From Ferrovibrio sp046297595 (GTDB taxonomy: Bacteria > Pseudomonadota > Alphaproteobacteria > Ferrovibrionales > Ferrovibrionaceae): a stretch of DNA of 64,000 nucleotides. Location of the stretch: the NCBI RefSeq assembly GCF_046297595.1, contig NZ_JBKBHT010000002.1, positions 124,001 to 188,000 on the forward strand, read 5' to 3'. Position 1 is the first letter of the stretch. The number at the start of each line of letters is the position of its first letter. This document shows, in pieces, positions 16,213 through 27,658 of the stretch. The notes beneath the pieces were generated by a model that worked only from the letters and a program-made list of their open reading frames with translations, was not told the origin of the DNA and searched no databases. A program made the position numbers and the translations under genes.

Positions 16213-17514
16213 TCAGCGATAGCTGCGCAGGATGCGTTCGGCCTCGCGCTGGGCATCCTGCATGGCCTGTGCGGCCGGCTTGGCGCCGGTCAGCGCGGCC
16301 TGCAGGCCGTCGTTCAGCGCCTTGGTGACGCGCTGGTTCTCATGCGTCGACAGTTCGGCGACGGCATGCTGCAGCTGGTCGCGGGCAACCAGCGGCGCCG
16401 GGAATTCGGCGACATACTTCTTCATCTCCGGGGTTTCCCAGGCCGCCGGTGACACCGCGACATAGCCGGTGGCAATCGCCCATTCGGCGGCGCGCTTGGG
16501 CTGGGTCATCCATTTCGCGAACTTGAAAGCCGCCTGCTGCTGCTCGGCCGTCGCGCTCTTGAAGATGTAGAAATTGCCGCCGCCGGTGGGCGAACCGCGC
16601 CGCTTGCCTTGCGGCAGCATGGCGACGCCGAAATCGAACTTGGCGTTGTTGCGGATGTTGGTCAGGTTACCCGTGGTGGTCCAGATGATGGCCGCCTTCT
16701 TCTCGAAGAAGTCCTTCGGCGTGGTGCCCCATTCGACGATGCCCGGCGGATGGATCTTGTGCTTCTGGCTGAGGTCGACCCAGTATTGCAGGGCCTCGAC
16801 CACGGCGGGCTTGTCGAAATAGGTCTGGTTGCCCTCGGCATTCATCAGCTTCACGTCGTTCTGCGTGGTGAAGCTCTGGAACAGCCAGTACGGGAAGCCG
16901 GACGACGGCACTTGCACGCCCCAGGTGGCGACATTGCCGGATGCATCGCGTTTGGTCAGCTTCTTGCCGTACTCGACCAGTTCGGCCCAGTTCTGCGGCG
17001 GCTTGTTCGGATCGAGGCCGGCCTTCTTGAACAGTTCCTTGTTCCAGTACATCACCACGGTGGAACGCTGGAACGGAATGCCCCACGTCTTGCCGCCGGT
17101 CTGGCTGTTTTCCATGAAGCCCGGATAGAAGCCCTTCAACCAGGCCCTGTCGTCATCCGTCTTGGCCAGATTGTCGAACGGCACAATGGCGTTCTCGTCG
17201 ATCAGGGTGAACATGTCGGTGGACAGGATCACGGCCACCTGCGGCGCATCGCCGCCCTTCACGGCGGTCAGCGTCTTGGCGATGGTGTCCTGGTAGGAAC
17301 CGGAATAGATCGCCTTGATCTTGATGCCAGGATTCTCCTTCTCGAAATCCGCAGCCATGCCGTCGATGATCTTGGTGATAGGCCCGCCAACCGCGACAGG
17401 GAAATAGAAATTAAGATCGGTGGCCCGGGCTTCCTGCGCCAGCGGGGCGAAGCCGAACAGGGCCATGCCCAGTCCGGCGAGCATGCCGGTCCATGCCTGT
17501 TTTTTCGATGTCAT
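16213..17514 (-). CDS. ABC transporter substrate-binding protein, UgpB-like
   Basis: 433 residues. Signal peptide at residues 1-32 (LAGLGMALFGFAPLAQEARA, cleavage near ARA-TD). The mature part is a type-1 extracellular solute-binding protein with the UgpB-like start (NFYFPVAVGGPITKIIDGMA), GNAPQ-like VKGGDAPQVAVILSTDMF, and the family's RGSPTGGGNFYIFK and TGYVAVSPAAWE segments that line the sugar pocket. The relation to UgpB suggests glycerol-3-phosphate, a glycerophosphodiester or a sugar; the ligand is not determined. The start overlaps the ATPase gene by 4 bases. Confidence 0.9.
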   Translation of the reverse strand: MTSKKQAWTGMLAGLGMALFGFAPLAQEARATDLNFYFPVAVGGPITKIIDGMAADFEKENPGIKIKAIYSGSYQDTIAKTLTAVKGGDAPQVAVILSTDMFTLIDENAIVPFDNLAKTDDDRAWLKGFYPGFMENSQTGGKTWGIPFQRSTVVMYWNKELFKKAGLDPNKPPQNWAELVEYGKKLTKRDASGNVATWGVQVPSSGFPYWLFQSFTTQNDVKLMNAEGNQTYFDKPAVVEALQYWVDLSQKHKIHPPGIVEWGTTPKDFFEKKAAIIWTTTGNLTNIRNNAKFDFGVAMLPQGKRRGSPTGGGNFYIFKSATAEQQQAAFKFAKWMTQPKRAAEWAIATGYVAVSPAAWETPEMKKYVAEFPAPLVARDQLQHAVAELSTHENQRVTKALNDGLQAALTGAKPAAQAMQDAQREAERILRSYR

Positions 17515-18605
17515 GCGACGGTCTCCTTGCTGTGGGGATGGGGAATCTCTGCCAGTCCGCTGCGGGCGGCGATGCGGCGGCCATCGGCCGCGCCGAACAA
17601 ATGCTGGTCGCCCGGCAGCCAGCGCAGGCGCACGGTTGCGCCGGCGCGCAGATCGGTATGGCCAGGAATGCGCGCAGCTAAGTCATGTCCGTTGATCCGG
17701 CACAGCAATACGGTGTCGGCGCCGAGATACTCCACCGCCATCACCTGTGCCGGCACGGCCGGATCGCCCGGCGTCGCCAGCATGATGCGTTCGGGCCGGA
17801 TGCCCAGCAGACAGGCTTCCACGGGCAGGCCCGGCGGTCGCAGGGCAGCGGGCAGGGTCGGCAGGAGCGCATCCAGCGGCAGCAGGTTCATCGGCGGTGT
17901 GCCGAGGAATCGCGCCGCGAAAGCGGTCTGGGGATTCAGATACAAGTTGTCGGGCGTGCCGGCCTCGGCGATGCGGCCGTCGCGCATCAGGATCACCTGA
18001 TCGGCCATGGTCATCGCTTCGGTCTGATCGTGGGTGACATAGATCATCGTGATGCCGAGGCGCTGTTGCAGTTCACGGATCTCGCTGCGCATCTCGTGGC
18101 GCAACTGGGCGTCGAGATTGCTGAGCGGCTCGTCCATCAGGCAAACCGGCGCCTCGGCGATGATGGCGCGGCCCAGCGCCACGCGCTGGCGCTGGCCGCC
18201 GGACAATTCGGCCGGCCGGCGTTCCAGCAGGCGATCAAGCCCCACGAGGCCGGCGACGCGCTGCAGGCGCGCATCGCGTTCGGCGCGCGCGATACCGCGC
18301 ACCTTCAGGCCGAAGACGATGTTTTCCGCCACGCTGAGATGCGGAAATAGCGCGTAGGACTGGAACACCATGGCCAGGCGGCGCGCGGCGGGCGGCAGAT
18401 GCGTCACCTCCTGCCCGCCGATCACGATGCGACCGGCATCCACGGTTTCGAGGCCGGCGATCAGTCGCAGCGTGGTGGATTTGCCGCAGCCCGAGGGGCC
18501 GAGCAGCACCAGCAACTGCCCGGCTTCGGCCGTGAAACTGACCGAATCGACCGCACGTGCAGGACCCCAGCACTTGGTGACATCTTCGACGACAATGCGG
18601 CTCAT
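17511..18605 (-). CDS. ABC transporter ATP-binding protein, UgpC/MalK type
   Basis: 364 residues. Walker A GPSGCGKST, Q-loop VFQSYALFPH, signature LSGGQRQRVALGRAI, Walker B VCLMDEPLSNLD and H-loop YVTHDQTEAMTMAD, followed by a C-terminal TOBE/OB regulatory domain (from about residue 240) typical of the MalK/UgpC group, which energises carbohydrate import. The ATG at 18605 is preferred (GGGGAA upstream) over a GTG 12 codons earlier. It is the first gene of the six-gene operon; the binding-protein gene overlaps its end. Confidence 0.92.
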   Translation of the reverse strand: MSRIVVEDVTKCWGPARAVDSVSFTAEAGQLLVLLGPSGCGKSTTLRLIAGLETVDAGRIVIGGQEVTHLPPAARRLAMVFQSYALFPHLSVAENIVFGLKVRGIARAERDARLQRVAGLVGLDRLLERRPAELSGGQRQRVALGRAIIAEAPVCLMDEPLSNLDAQLRHEMRSEIRELQQRLGITMIYVTHDQTEAMTMADQVILMRDGRIAEAGTPDNLYLNPQTAFAARFLGTPPMNLLPLDALLPTLPAALRPPGLPVEACLLGIRPERIMLATPGDPAVPAQVMAVEYLGADTVLLCRINGHDLAARIPGHTDLRAGATVRLRWLPGDQHLFGAADGRRIAARSGLAEIPHPHSKETVA

Positions 18606-18672
18606 CGCTGCCGGTTCCCCAGACAGGGCAGAGCCGGACACGGCATAGCCTTCGCGCGCCTGCTCATGATCG

Positions 18673-18701
18673 GCACCCCCATGGGTGCATTTTCATATGA
18701 A
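18673..18701. promoter_or_regulatory. Two palindromes upstream of the ABC operon
   Basis: GCACCC/GGGTGC arms with a 4-base gap (18673-18688) and the perfect 10-mer TTCATATGAA (18692-18701) lie 70-100 bases before the ATPase start. They are the most likely operator region of the operon. No regulator gene is adjacent, so the binding protein is unknown. Confidence 0.35.
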
Positions 18702-18778
18702 CATTGTGACGAGCGATTTGCGCGCGGATTAAACTTCTATGACTTCAAGTGAATGCAGCGCCGCCAGGAAATAACCAA

Positions 18779-20110
18779 TCAGGATTGCTGTTGCCGCTCG
18801 ATTCGCACGCGCAACCGCCGGTGCCGCTCTGGCGTGATCGGATAGCGCCGCATCAGCAGGATCGCCGCCAGCTTGAAAACCACCGGCGCCAGCGCATAGA
18901 GCGCGGCCAGTGCAAGCAAGGCCGCCGGCGTGTTGCCGCCAGCGGCCGTGAAGCCGGCCAGGTCGAGCAGCGGAAAGGCGATGCCCACGGCCACCGCCAG
19001 CGCCAGCTTGGTGGCCATGCCCCAGATGGTAAAGAACAGGCCGGCGCGCTGGCGGCGCGTGCGCGCGGTATCGAGGTCGATCACGTCGGCCTGCATGGCT
19101 GGCGGCAGGGCGAGATCGGCACCCAGACATAAACCGGTGAGCAGAGAGATCGTGAGGAACAAGGCCGTGTCGCCGGCGCCGAGCAGCGGCACGCCGGCGA
19201 AGACGACACAGTTCCACAGCATGGCGCCGATCCAGACACGATGTTTGCCGTAATGCTGCGCCAGCTTCAGCCAGAGCGGCACGGCGGCGATGCCGGCACC
19301 GAAATAGATCAGCAGCACCAGCCCGGCGAAATCGGCCGGCGCCTGCAGCACATGGGCGACATAAAGCAGCACCAGCGTGGCCGGCAGACCGTTGGCGATG
19401 CCGTTGAACAGCCAGGCCAGCAGCAGGCGGCGGAACGGCCCGTTGCGCCATACGGCCTTCAGTCCGGTGAGATCAAGGCGCTGTGGCGCGGCTGGCAGAC
19501 CGGCCGGCACGACGCGCAACGCGAGCAGCACGCCCAGCGGCAGCAGCATGGCAACTGCGATGCCAATGGCGCCGATGCCGGTGCGGCTGTCATCGCCGAA
19601 CAGCGCTGGCAGACCGGCAGCAAGCAATGTGCCGAGCACGGTGGCCGCCTCGCGCCAGCCGCTGATGCGGGTACGCTGGTGATAATCGGGCGAGAGCTCC
19701 GCGCCCCAGGCCAGATAGGGAATCTGGATCATGGTGGCGCCGAGATAGAGCGCCATGGTCCAACCCAGCAACCAGAGGCCGCCACTGCCGTCGGGCGGCA
19801 GGAACAGCATGAGCGCTGCCAGCATGCAGAGCGGCAGGCCGGCGAGCAGCCAGGGTTTACGCCGGCCCCAGCGCGTATCGATGCGATCCGACCAGGCGCC
19901 GATCAGCGGATCGGTGACCACATCCCACAGCCGCGCCGCGAACAGCAGGCCGCCGACCAGCGTGAGGCCCAGCCCGAGCGTGTCGGCATAAAGCACCGGC
20001 AAATGCACATAGAGCGGCAGCAGCAGCATCGCGCCAGGCAAGGCCGGCGCGGCATAGGCGGCGAGCGTGAGGCGGGAAAGCGGCGAAGGGCTGGTCACAG
20101 GCGGAGACAT
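18779..20110 (-). CDS. MFS transporter, glycoside-pentoside-hexuronide (GPH) cation symporter type
   Basis: 443 residues with 12 hydrophobic helices and the MFS_2/GPH markers: RLWDVVTDPLIGAWSDRIDT followed by RWGRRKPWLL, the cation-binding and gating loop of the melibiose-carrier group, and QIPYLAWGAELSPDYHQRTR in the middle. These proteins import oligosaccharides or glycosides with sodium or protons. The gene follows the secreted glycoside hydrolase gene by 37 bases on the same strand, so the pair probably degrades and imports the same glycan. Confidence 0.88.
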   Translation of the reverse strand: MSPPVTSPSPLSRLTLAAYAAPALPGAMLLLPLYVHLPVLYADTLGLGLTLVGGLLFAARLWDVVTDPLIGAWSDRIDTRWGRRKPWLLAGLPLCMLAALMLFLPPDGSGGLWLLGWTMALYLGATMIQIPYLAWGAELSPDYHQRTRISGWREAATVLGTLLAAGLPALFGDDSRTGIGAIGIAVAMLLPLGVLLALRVVPAGLPAAPQRLDLTGLKAVWRNGPFRRLLLAWLFNGIANGLPATLVLLYVAHVLQAPADFAGLVLLIYFGAGIAAVPLWLKLAQHYGKHRVWIGAMLWNCVVFAGVPLLGAGDTALFLTISLLTGLCLGADLALPPAMQADVIDLDTARTRRQRAGLFFTIWGMATKLALAVAVGIAFPLLDLAGFTAAGGNTPAALLALAALYALAPVVFKLAAILLMRRYPITPERHRRLRVRIERQQQS

Positions 20111-20147
20111 AGTCCGCCGGGCCGGCGCGGCAAAAGCGATGGATGTC

Positions 20148-21401
20148 TTACTTCACACGGAAGGGCAGGTTCGCCGTCGCCGCCGCGCCACGACCATCGC
20201 GGATGGTGGCGAACAGGCGGTAGTTGCCCGGCTGCAGCCCGGCGATAGCAACGCCTTTCGGACCCGGCTCGCGCAAGGCCTGGGGGAAGCTGGACGGCAC
20301 GGCTTCGGCATCGCCCGAGGTTTTCAGGTCGGTGCTTTCCGCCATCACGCTCCACACCACGCCAATCTGGTCGCCATCGGGATCCTCCACCGCGATTTCG
20401 GCGCGGATGGTATCGCCGCGGTTCCATTCGTTGCCGCTGCCGGTGAAGCGAAACAATGAAATGCGCGGCGCGCGGTTGCCCTGGGGCGTGTTGCCGCCCC
20501 AGGCCAGCGCCATGGCTTCGGCCGTGCGGGTGTATTCGCCGGTGGGCAGCAGCAGGCTGTGCCAGGTGGGCGTCACTTCCTGCTTCTGGCCCCAGTAGAA
20601 AACGATCTCGCCCTGCACATGGGGCTGCAGCGCGGAGAACCAGCGCGACAGCAGAGCCGCCTTCTCGTCGCTGTTCGGTTCGATGGCGGCATTCCAGGCG
20701 GTGCGTTTCGCCTGCCACTGGCCCATCGGCCCCATCTCGGTGACGACCAGCGGGCCTTTCCAACCCTGGGCGCGCACACGCGCCGGCAGCGAAGGCAATG
20801 CATCGCCGTATGAATTCACGCCGAGCACCTGGATGCTGGGCGCGTTGCGGATCAGCTTGGCCACCTTATCGTTGCCGGCTTCGGCCAGCACGGCCAGGGT
20901 GGGATGATGCGGATCGAGCCGCCGCACCAGCCGCGCGGCTTCCTCGATGCCGGGCCAGACCTGGGCATCGTCGGCCAGCTCGGCTTCCACCTCGTTGCCC
21001 AGGCCCCACATTAGCAGGGCGGGATGGTTCTTGTGGCGGTTGACGAATTCGGTGAGGCGCTGGAGCTGGGGCCCGACCTGGGCGAGGTCGCGATAGTTGA
21101 AGCCGCGCCGCGGATGCTCGAGCCAGAAACCAGCGATCACCTTCAGGCCGACCTTCTGCGCCTCGTCGAGCACAAAGCCGGTTTCGTCGCCATAGGTGCG
21201 GATGGTGGTGGCGCCGAGCTGTTTCAGCAGGCCGAAGCGGCTCTGGCCGGCGGCGCCCAGCACGGCAAAGGGTTTGCCGTCGACCAGGATCCTGTCGCCC
21301 TGCACGGTGACGGTGGCCGCCGAAACCGGCGCGGGCGCGGCGAACAACAGGGCAAAGGCGGCGAAGGCAGGCAGCAGGATCTGGCGCATGGCGAGACTCA
21401 T
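20148..21401 (-). CDS. Secreted glycoside hydrolase, clan GH-A TIM barrel
   Basis: 417 residues. Signal peptide (MRQILLPAFAAFALLFAAPA, cleavage near VSA-AT). The fold is a (beta/alpha)8 barrel: ATTIRTYGDE, GLKVIAGFWLEHP, then MWGLGNEVEAE with the acid/base Glu after Asn (the clan NE pair) and VVTEMGPMG with the nucleophile Glu, about 110 residues later. The final 100 residues (from NRAPRISLFRFTGSG) form an immunoglobulin-like beta domain. It resembles GH2/GH5-type catalytic barrels, but I cannot assign a family or substrate. A LacI-type palindrome lies 20 bases upstream. Confidence 0.82.
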   Translation of the reverse strand: MSLAMRQILLPAFAAFALLFAAPAPVSAATVTVQGDRILVDGKPFAVLGAAGQSRFGLLKQLGATTIRTYGDETGFVLDEAQKVGLKVIAGFWLEHPRRGFNYRDLAQVGPQLQRLTEFVNRHKNHPALLMWGLGNEVEAELADDAQVWPGIEEAARLVRRLDPHHPTLAVLAEAGNDKVAKLIRNAPSIQVLGVNSYGDALPSLPARVRAQGWKGPLVVTEMGPMGQWQAKRTAWNAAIEPNSDEKAALLSRWFSALQPHVQGEIVFYWGQKQEVTPTWHSLLLPTGEYTRTAEAMALAWGGNTPQGNRAPRISLFRFTGSGNEWNRGDTIRAEIAVEDPDGDQIGVVWSVMAESTDLKTSGDAEAVPSSFPQALREPGPKGVAIAGLQPGNYRLFATIRDGRGAAATANLPFRVK

Positions 21402-21420
21402 GCCGGTAAGCCGTGGAGCT

Positions 21421-21434
21421 TGCAAGCGCTTTGA
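21421..21434 (-). promoter_or_regulatory. LacI-family-like operator before glycoside hydrolase gene
   Basis: TGCAAGCGCTTTGA contains the perfect core AAGCGCTT within a near-palindrome of the LacI/GalR type, 20 bases before the hydrolase start. No LacI-family gene is in the window, so a distant regulator would be needed. Confidence 0.35.
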
Positions 21435-21587
21435 CGCCACAGGACAAAAAACCGCGATATTCGCCGGGGCGCTGCGATTAGCGCACCGGTGTGGACAACA
21501 TCGCGCCCACAGGATGGGTTCCTCTGGCGGCGGGAGGCTGCTTGGGCTAGCGTGCCGGCGGATTTTGACCTTTTCCGGATTGCCGCG

Positions 21588-22193
21588 ATGCGCCAGATCG
21601 AACGCCTGCTCGAAACCACCCTGTTCGCCAGCCGCTGGGTGATGGCACCATTCTATCTGGGGCTCGCCGTGGCCCTGATCCTGCTGCTGGTCAAATTCCT
21701 GCAGGAGCTGTTCCACACCATCCCGATCGTCTTCACCATGAGCGAGAGCCAGCTGGTGCTCTCGATCCTGGCCCTGATCGACCTGTCGCTGGCCGGCAAC
21801 CTGCTGCTGCTGGTGATCTTCTCGGGCTATGAGAATTTCGTCTCCAAGATCGATACCGGCGACCACAAGGACCGACCGGGCTGGATGGGCAAGATCGACT
21901 ATTCCGGCATGAAGCTGAAGCTGGTGGCCAGCATCGTTGCCATTTCGGCGATCCAGCTGCTGCGCGCCTTCATGAATATCGGCCAGATGAGCCAGACCGA
22001 ACTGGCCTGGCTGGTCGGCATCCACATGACCTTCGTGGTCTCGGGCGTGTTGCTGGCGCTGATGGACCGGCTGACCGAAAGCGCCGAAGGCCACGGCAAG
22101 GATCCGCATCTCTCGGCCGATACCCAGGTCGCCGACGGCCATGTGGTGGAGGACGACGGCGGCAAGCCGCCGGCCCGCAAGACGCGCGGCTGA
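21588..22193 (+). CDS. YqhA / UPF0114 family membrane protein
   Basis: 201 residues. It starts MRQIERLLETTLFASRWVMA, the typical N-terminus of the UPF0114 (TIGR00645) family, and has four hydrophobic segments plus the conserved VFSGYENF-type sequence (VIFSGYENFVSKID). The C-terminal 35 residues are hydrophilic. The family is widespread in inner membranes without an agreed function. The gene is divergent from the glycoside hydrolase gene and its stop lies 4 bases before the lipoprotein gene, so the two probably form an operon. Confidence 0.88.
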   Translation: MRQIERLLETTLFASRWVMAPFYLGLAVALILLLVKFLQELFHTIPIVFTMSESQLVLSILALIDLSLAGNLLLLVIFSGYENFVSKIDTGDHKDRPGWMGKIDYSGMKLKLVASIVAISAIQLLRAFMNIGQMSQTELAWLVGIHMTFVVSGVLLALMDRLTESAEGHGKDPHLSADTQVADGHVVEDDGGKPPARKTRG

Positions 22194-22197
22194 AGCC

Positions 22198-23292
22198 GTG
22201 TCGCGCGCGGGACTGATCGCCGCGCTGCTGCCGGTATTGCTGCTGGTGCTGGCCGGCTGTGCCGGCGATCCCTATGCCGGCTATCGCACCCTGCCCGATG
22301 CCATACAGCGCCCGCATCCGCAGACGGTGCCACATACCGACCGCACCGGCGCGCCGATGGCCGCCTATGATCCGCTGCGCTCCTTCCTGCCGCTGGCTCT
22401 GGGTGGCGCGCTCGCCGATTACGCCGCCGGCCCCAGCCGCGGTTTCCAGGCCGCTTTCGCCGCCGACTTCAACGCCGTGTCGGCCGATCCGGGCCAGCCC
22501 CTGCCAGCCCTGCTGAATGCCGCCAACGGTTCGCGCGTGCAGCTGCTGGTGCCCAGGGTTGAGGCGCCCGACGCCGCTCTGCTGGATTCAAGCCGCGCCG
22601 TGGTGGTCGAGATGCCGCGCGATCCACTGAAGGCCGACCGTTTCGCCGCCACGGCACGCGATCATGCCACGCAACCGGTCTGGGCCTTGCTGCCGGCCTA
22701 TGCGCGTGGCGATGAACGGCTGATCGATCCGGCGCAGGCGCGCGCTCTGGCCTTCGCCGCGCTGGTGCATGGTGCCAGCGGCCTGATCTGGCAGGGCGAG
22801 GACAATTACGCCGCGCGCAATGCCGGCGCGCTCGGGATCAGCAATGCGCCGCGGCTGGATTACGGCATTACAATGAATGAGGCCATGAATGGCGCCGTAT
22901 CATCGCCGCCGCGACGCGCCACGGCCATCGAGGTGGCGGCATCGAAACGCCTGTGGGATGCCGTGGCGCAGCTCAACCGCCGCATTGGACGCCTGCGTGG
23001 CGCCCTGCTGCAGCCCGATGCGGGTGCCGCCTACAACATCGCGGTGCGCGACGCGCCTATGGATGACCAACCCGTGCTGCGTGCCGTGCTGAAACCCTGG
23101 GATGACGACTGGCTGCTGATCGTGGTGAACCTGCGCGCCGAAGCCCAGGATGTCCGCATCGGTTTTCCTGGCGGCTTCCGCCAGGCGCGGCAGCTGGATG
23201 GCGACGCGCTGCCGCAGCAGGATGCCGCGCGCGGCCTGCTGCGCGACGAAATCGAAGGCCACGGTCTGCGGCTTTACAAGATCAGCCGCTGA
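22198..23292 (+). CDS. hypothetical lipoprotein (364 aa), remote glycosidase-like
   Basis: GTG start 4 bases after the YqhA stop. Lipoprotein signal with lipobox LAGC at about residues 16-19 (ALLPVLLLVLAGC). The middle and C-terminal parts (ARALAFAALVHGASGLIWQG; LRAVLKPWDDDWLLIVVNLR; EGHGLRLYKI) resemble the end of barrel glycosidases followed by their beta domain, but no paired catalytic acids are obvious, so it may be a non-catalytic relative. This is weak pattern matching; the family is not recognised. It overlaps the convergent DUF1636 gene by 11 bases. Confidence 0.7.
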   Translation: MSRAGLIAALLPVLLLVLAGCAGDPYAGYRTLPDAIQRPHPQTVPHTDRTGAPMAAYDPLRSFLPLALGGALADYAAGPSRGFQAAFAADFNAVSADPGQPLPALLNAANGSRVQLLVPRVEAPDAALLDSSRAVVVEMPRDPLKADRFAATARDHATQPVWALLPAYARGDERLIDPAQARALAFAALVHGASGLIWQGEDNYAARNAGALGISNAPRLDYGITMNEAMNGAVSSPPRRATAIEVAASKRLWDAVAQLNRRIGRLRGALLQPDAGAAYNIAVRDAPMDDQPVLRAVLKPWDDDWLLIVVNLRAEAQDVRIGFPGGFRQARQLDGDALPQQDAARGLLRDEIEGHGLRLYKISR

Positions 23293-23602
23293 TTTTCCGC
23301 AGCGCCTGGGCGCAGAGCGCCGGCACCGCGTCCCTGTCCCTGCCCGTCACGATGAAACTTTGCGCCGGACGGCCGGGCGCCGTGACCGTGACGGCAATGC
23401 CGTGTTTGGGGCAGATGCCGAGGCAGCGCACGCGCGCCACCCGGACATCCTTTCTGTGGCCGGCCGCCTTGACGGCGTCTTTCAGTTCGCCGGCCAGATC
23501 GACGCCGCGCCCGCCATCACATTCCGAGCAGATCAGCACCAAAGCCGTGGACCAGTCGGGCTCGACCGGCTCGATGACAGGCTTCGGGTTGTGGCGCGAC
23601 AT
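23282..23602 (-). CDS. DUF1636 family ferredoxin-like protein
   Basis: 106 residues. Cysteines are arranged as CSEC (residues about 25-28) and CLGIC (about 60-64, in RVRCLGICPKHGIAVTV), the thioredoxin-like [2Fe-2S] ferredoxin pattern of the DUF1636 group; such proteins often sit with cobalamin or metal-handling genes, though none is nearby here. The start is set at the Met of MSRHNPKP; the longer frame runs through an unlikely leader. The 290-base gap on its upstream side holds no gene that I can support. Confidence 0.75.
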   Translation of the reverse strand: MSRHNPKPVIEPVEPDWSTALVLICSECDGGRGVDLAGELKDAVKAAGHRKDVRVARVRCLGICPKHGIAVTVTAPGRPAQSFIVTGRDRDAVPALCAQALRKISG

Positions 23603-23895
23603 GGCAGACCTGACAAAAAGGCACTGCAGCGCGGCCGCAGCGGAAAATTGGAAAAATCCACCCATCAGGTAGGAAGCGGGCCGCGCGATGGCAAGCGCGC
23701 GGGCCATGAAAAAATCAGGCGCAACGCTGCAGAAAACTTTGAGTTCCGCGGTGTTGCCCAATCGACACGGTGTTGATCAATCCGCAGCAAAACCATGCCG
23801 CGCCATGATTTCGCCACCACTGCGTCGTTCATTGACGGTGACCGCCAGACACAAGGGCGGCAAGCCTCGCCATCACTTGTACAGGAGTACTGCTT

Positions 23896-24543
23896 ATGTC
23901 CCGTTACGCTCCGCTCGCCCTCGCGGCAGCCCTGCTTGGCACCACCGCCTTCGCGCCTGCCTTCGCGCAGGACAATACGAATCAGAACACCACCCTGCGC
24001 ACCGGCACCTATGGCGGCCTCAGCTTTGGTGCGCTGATGCCTGAAGACACCGACGGCCCCGGCGGCTCGGAGGTCGATCACGATACCGGCTACGCGATCT
24101 ATGGCCAGTACGGTTATCGCTTCCCCAACCAGCTGCGCCTGGAAGCCGAGCTGGGCTATGGCAACAGCGAATACAACCGCTTCCGCGCCGATGGCTCCAG
24201 CGCCGGCCTGGGCGACGACACCGACATGTATTCGCTGACCGGCGCGGCCTATTACGACTTCGCCACAGGATCGCCGCTGACGCCGTATCTGGGTGGCGGC
24301 GCCGGCGTTGTGCATCAGCGCTTCGACCGTCACACGGCAACCGCAGGCAGTACCACGCTGGGCGGCAACGACGGCAACAATACCGACCTGACCGCCTTCG
24401 GCGAACTCGGCGTGTCGTACCAGCTGTCCGACTCGTTCGAGCTGGTACCGAGCTATCGTTACCAGTGGATCAACGACGGCGAACAGGGCCTGGACGACAC
24501 CACGATGCATATCGCACGCATCGGCCTGCGCAGCTGGTTCTGA
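23896..24543 (+). CDS. Outer membrane beta-barrel protein (OmpA/porin-like fold)
   Basis: 215 residues. Signal peptide (LALAAALLGTTAFAPAFAQD, cleavage at AFA-QD), then alternating amphipathic strands: TYGGLSFGALMPEDTD, GYAIYGQYGYRFPNQLRLEA, LTGAAYYDFATGSPLTPYLG, GELGVSYQLSDSFELVPSYR, ending IARIGLRSWF. The C-terminal aromatic Phe is the outer-membrane insertion signal. It fits an 8-stranded barrel of the OMP_b-brl/OmpW-like type. No periplasmic OmpA domain follows. The gene is monocistronic, with a strong terminator just after it. Confidence 0.87.
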   Translation: MSRYAPLALAAALLGTTAFAPAFAQDNTNQNTTLRTGTYGGLSFGALMPEDTDGPGGSEVDHDTGYAIYGQYGYRFPNQLRLEAELGYGNSEYNRFRADGSSAGLGDDTDMYSLTGAAYYDFATGSPLTPYLGGGAGVVHQRFDRHTATAGSTTLGGNDGNNTDLTAFGELGVSYQLSDSFELVPSYRYQWINDGEQGLDDTTMHIARIGLRSWF

Positions 24544-24565
24544 CGACACCGTCCATGCAACGGAA

Positions 24566-24593
24566 AACGGCGGGCATGGCCCGCCGTTATTTT
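24566..24593 (+). terminator. Terminator after outer membrane protein gene
   Basis: ACGGCGGGC, loop ATG, GCCCGCCGT, then TATTTT. A 9-bp GC-rich stem with a short T-run, 25 bases after the stop codon. Confidence 0.85.
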
Positions 24594-24610
24594 GTCCGCC
24601 GTTTTACTGC

Positions 24611-25020
24611 CTAGTGGCAGGTCTTGCCATTTTTCGCCGGCCCGCCGAGGTCGTCGAGGATCGGACAGTCGGGCCGCGCATCGCCGTGGCAGGCCTCGGC
24701 CAGGTGCTGCAGCGTACGTTTCATCGCCTGCAGTTCAGCGATCTTGGCCGTCAGCTCGTCGATATGCTTGGTGGCGATCTCCTTCACTGCCGCCGAGGGG
24801 CGTGAGCGATCACGCCACAGCCCAAGCAGCAGACGAATGTCGTCGAGCGCGAAGCCGAGATCGCGCGAACGCCGGATGAAGCGCAGCATATGCACATCCG
24901 AGTCCGTATAGACGCGATAGCCGCTGGCGCTGCGCCCGGCTTCCGGCATCAGGCCGACGCTTTCGTAATAGCGGATCATCTTGGCGCTGACGCCCGAGGC
25001 GTCGCTGGCCTGGCCGATAT

Positions 25021-25024
<4 letters not shown>
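24611..25024 (-). CDS. cueR: Cu(I)-responsive MerR-family regulator CueR
   Basis: 137 residues. N-terminal MerR winged helix (MNIGQASDASGVSAKMIRYY then ESVGLMP), a long dimerisation helix, and a metal-binding loop with Cys112 and Cys120 (ACHGDARPDCPILDDL), exactly the CueR positions. It binds Cu(I), Ag(I) or Au(I) and distorts a promoter with a 19-base spacer to activate it. Its ATG overlaps the copA stop (ATGA), so it is the second gene of the copA-cueR operon and autoregulated. The short C-terminal KTCH tail adds a possible extra metal ligand. Confidence 0.93.
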
Positions 25025-27453
<2,429 letters not shown>

Positions 27454-27493
27454 GACGAAAATTCCTTTCGGCAGGGGATAGCTGCGCATACAG

Positions 27494-27524
27494 ATAAAGC
27501 TTCCCATGATGGGAAGGTCAAGCG
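27494..27524 (-). promoter_or_regulatory. CueR-type promoter and operator of copA
   Basis: On the minus strand: -35 TTGACC, a 19-base spacer and -10 TATCTG. The spacer contains the palindrome CTTCCCAT-C-ATGGGAAG (27500-27516). An over-long 19-base spacer with a dyad between the hexamers is the diagnostic arrangement for MerR-family activators, here CueR. Coordinates of the hexamers are approximate within 1-2 bases. Confidence 0.85.
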
Positions 27525-27658
27525 GAAGTCTCATGGGAGGCGCCATTGCCACCATAAGACATTGGAATATTACAAAAATATCGCGATTCTGAAGTTTTTT
27601 CGCTCTGCGACATCTTTCCGGTAGTCAGGACGCTGAGCAGGTTGGATATTCTGCCGCC

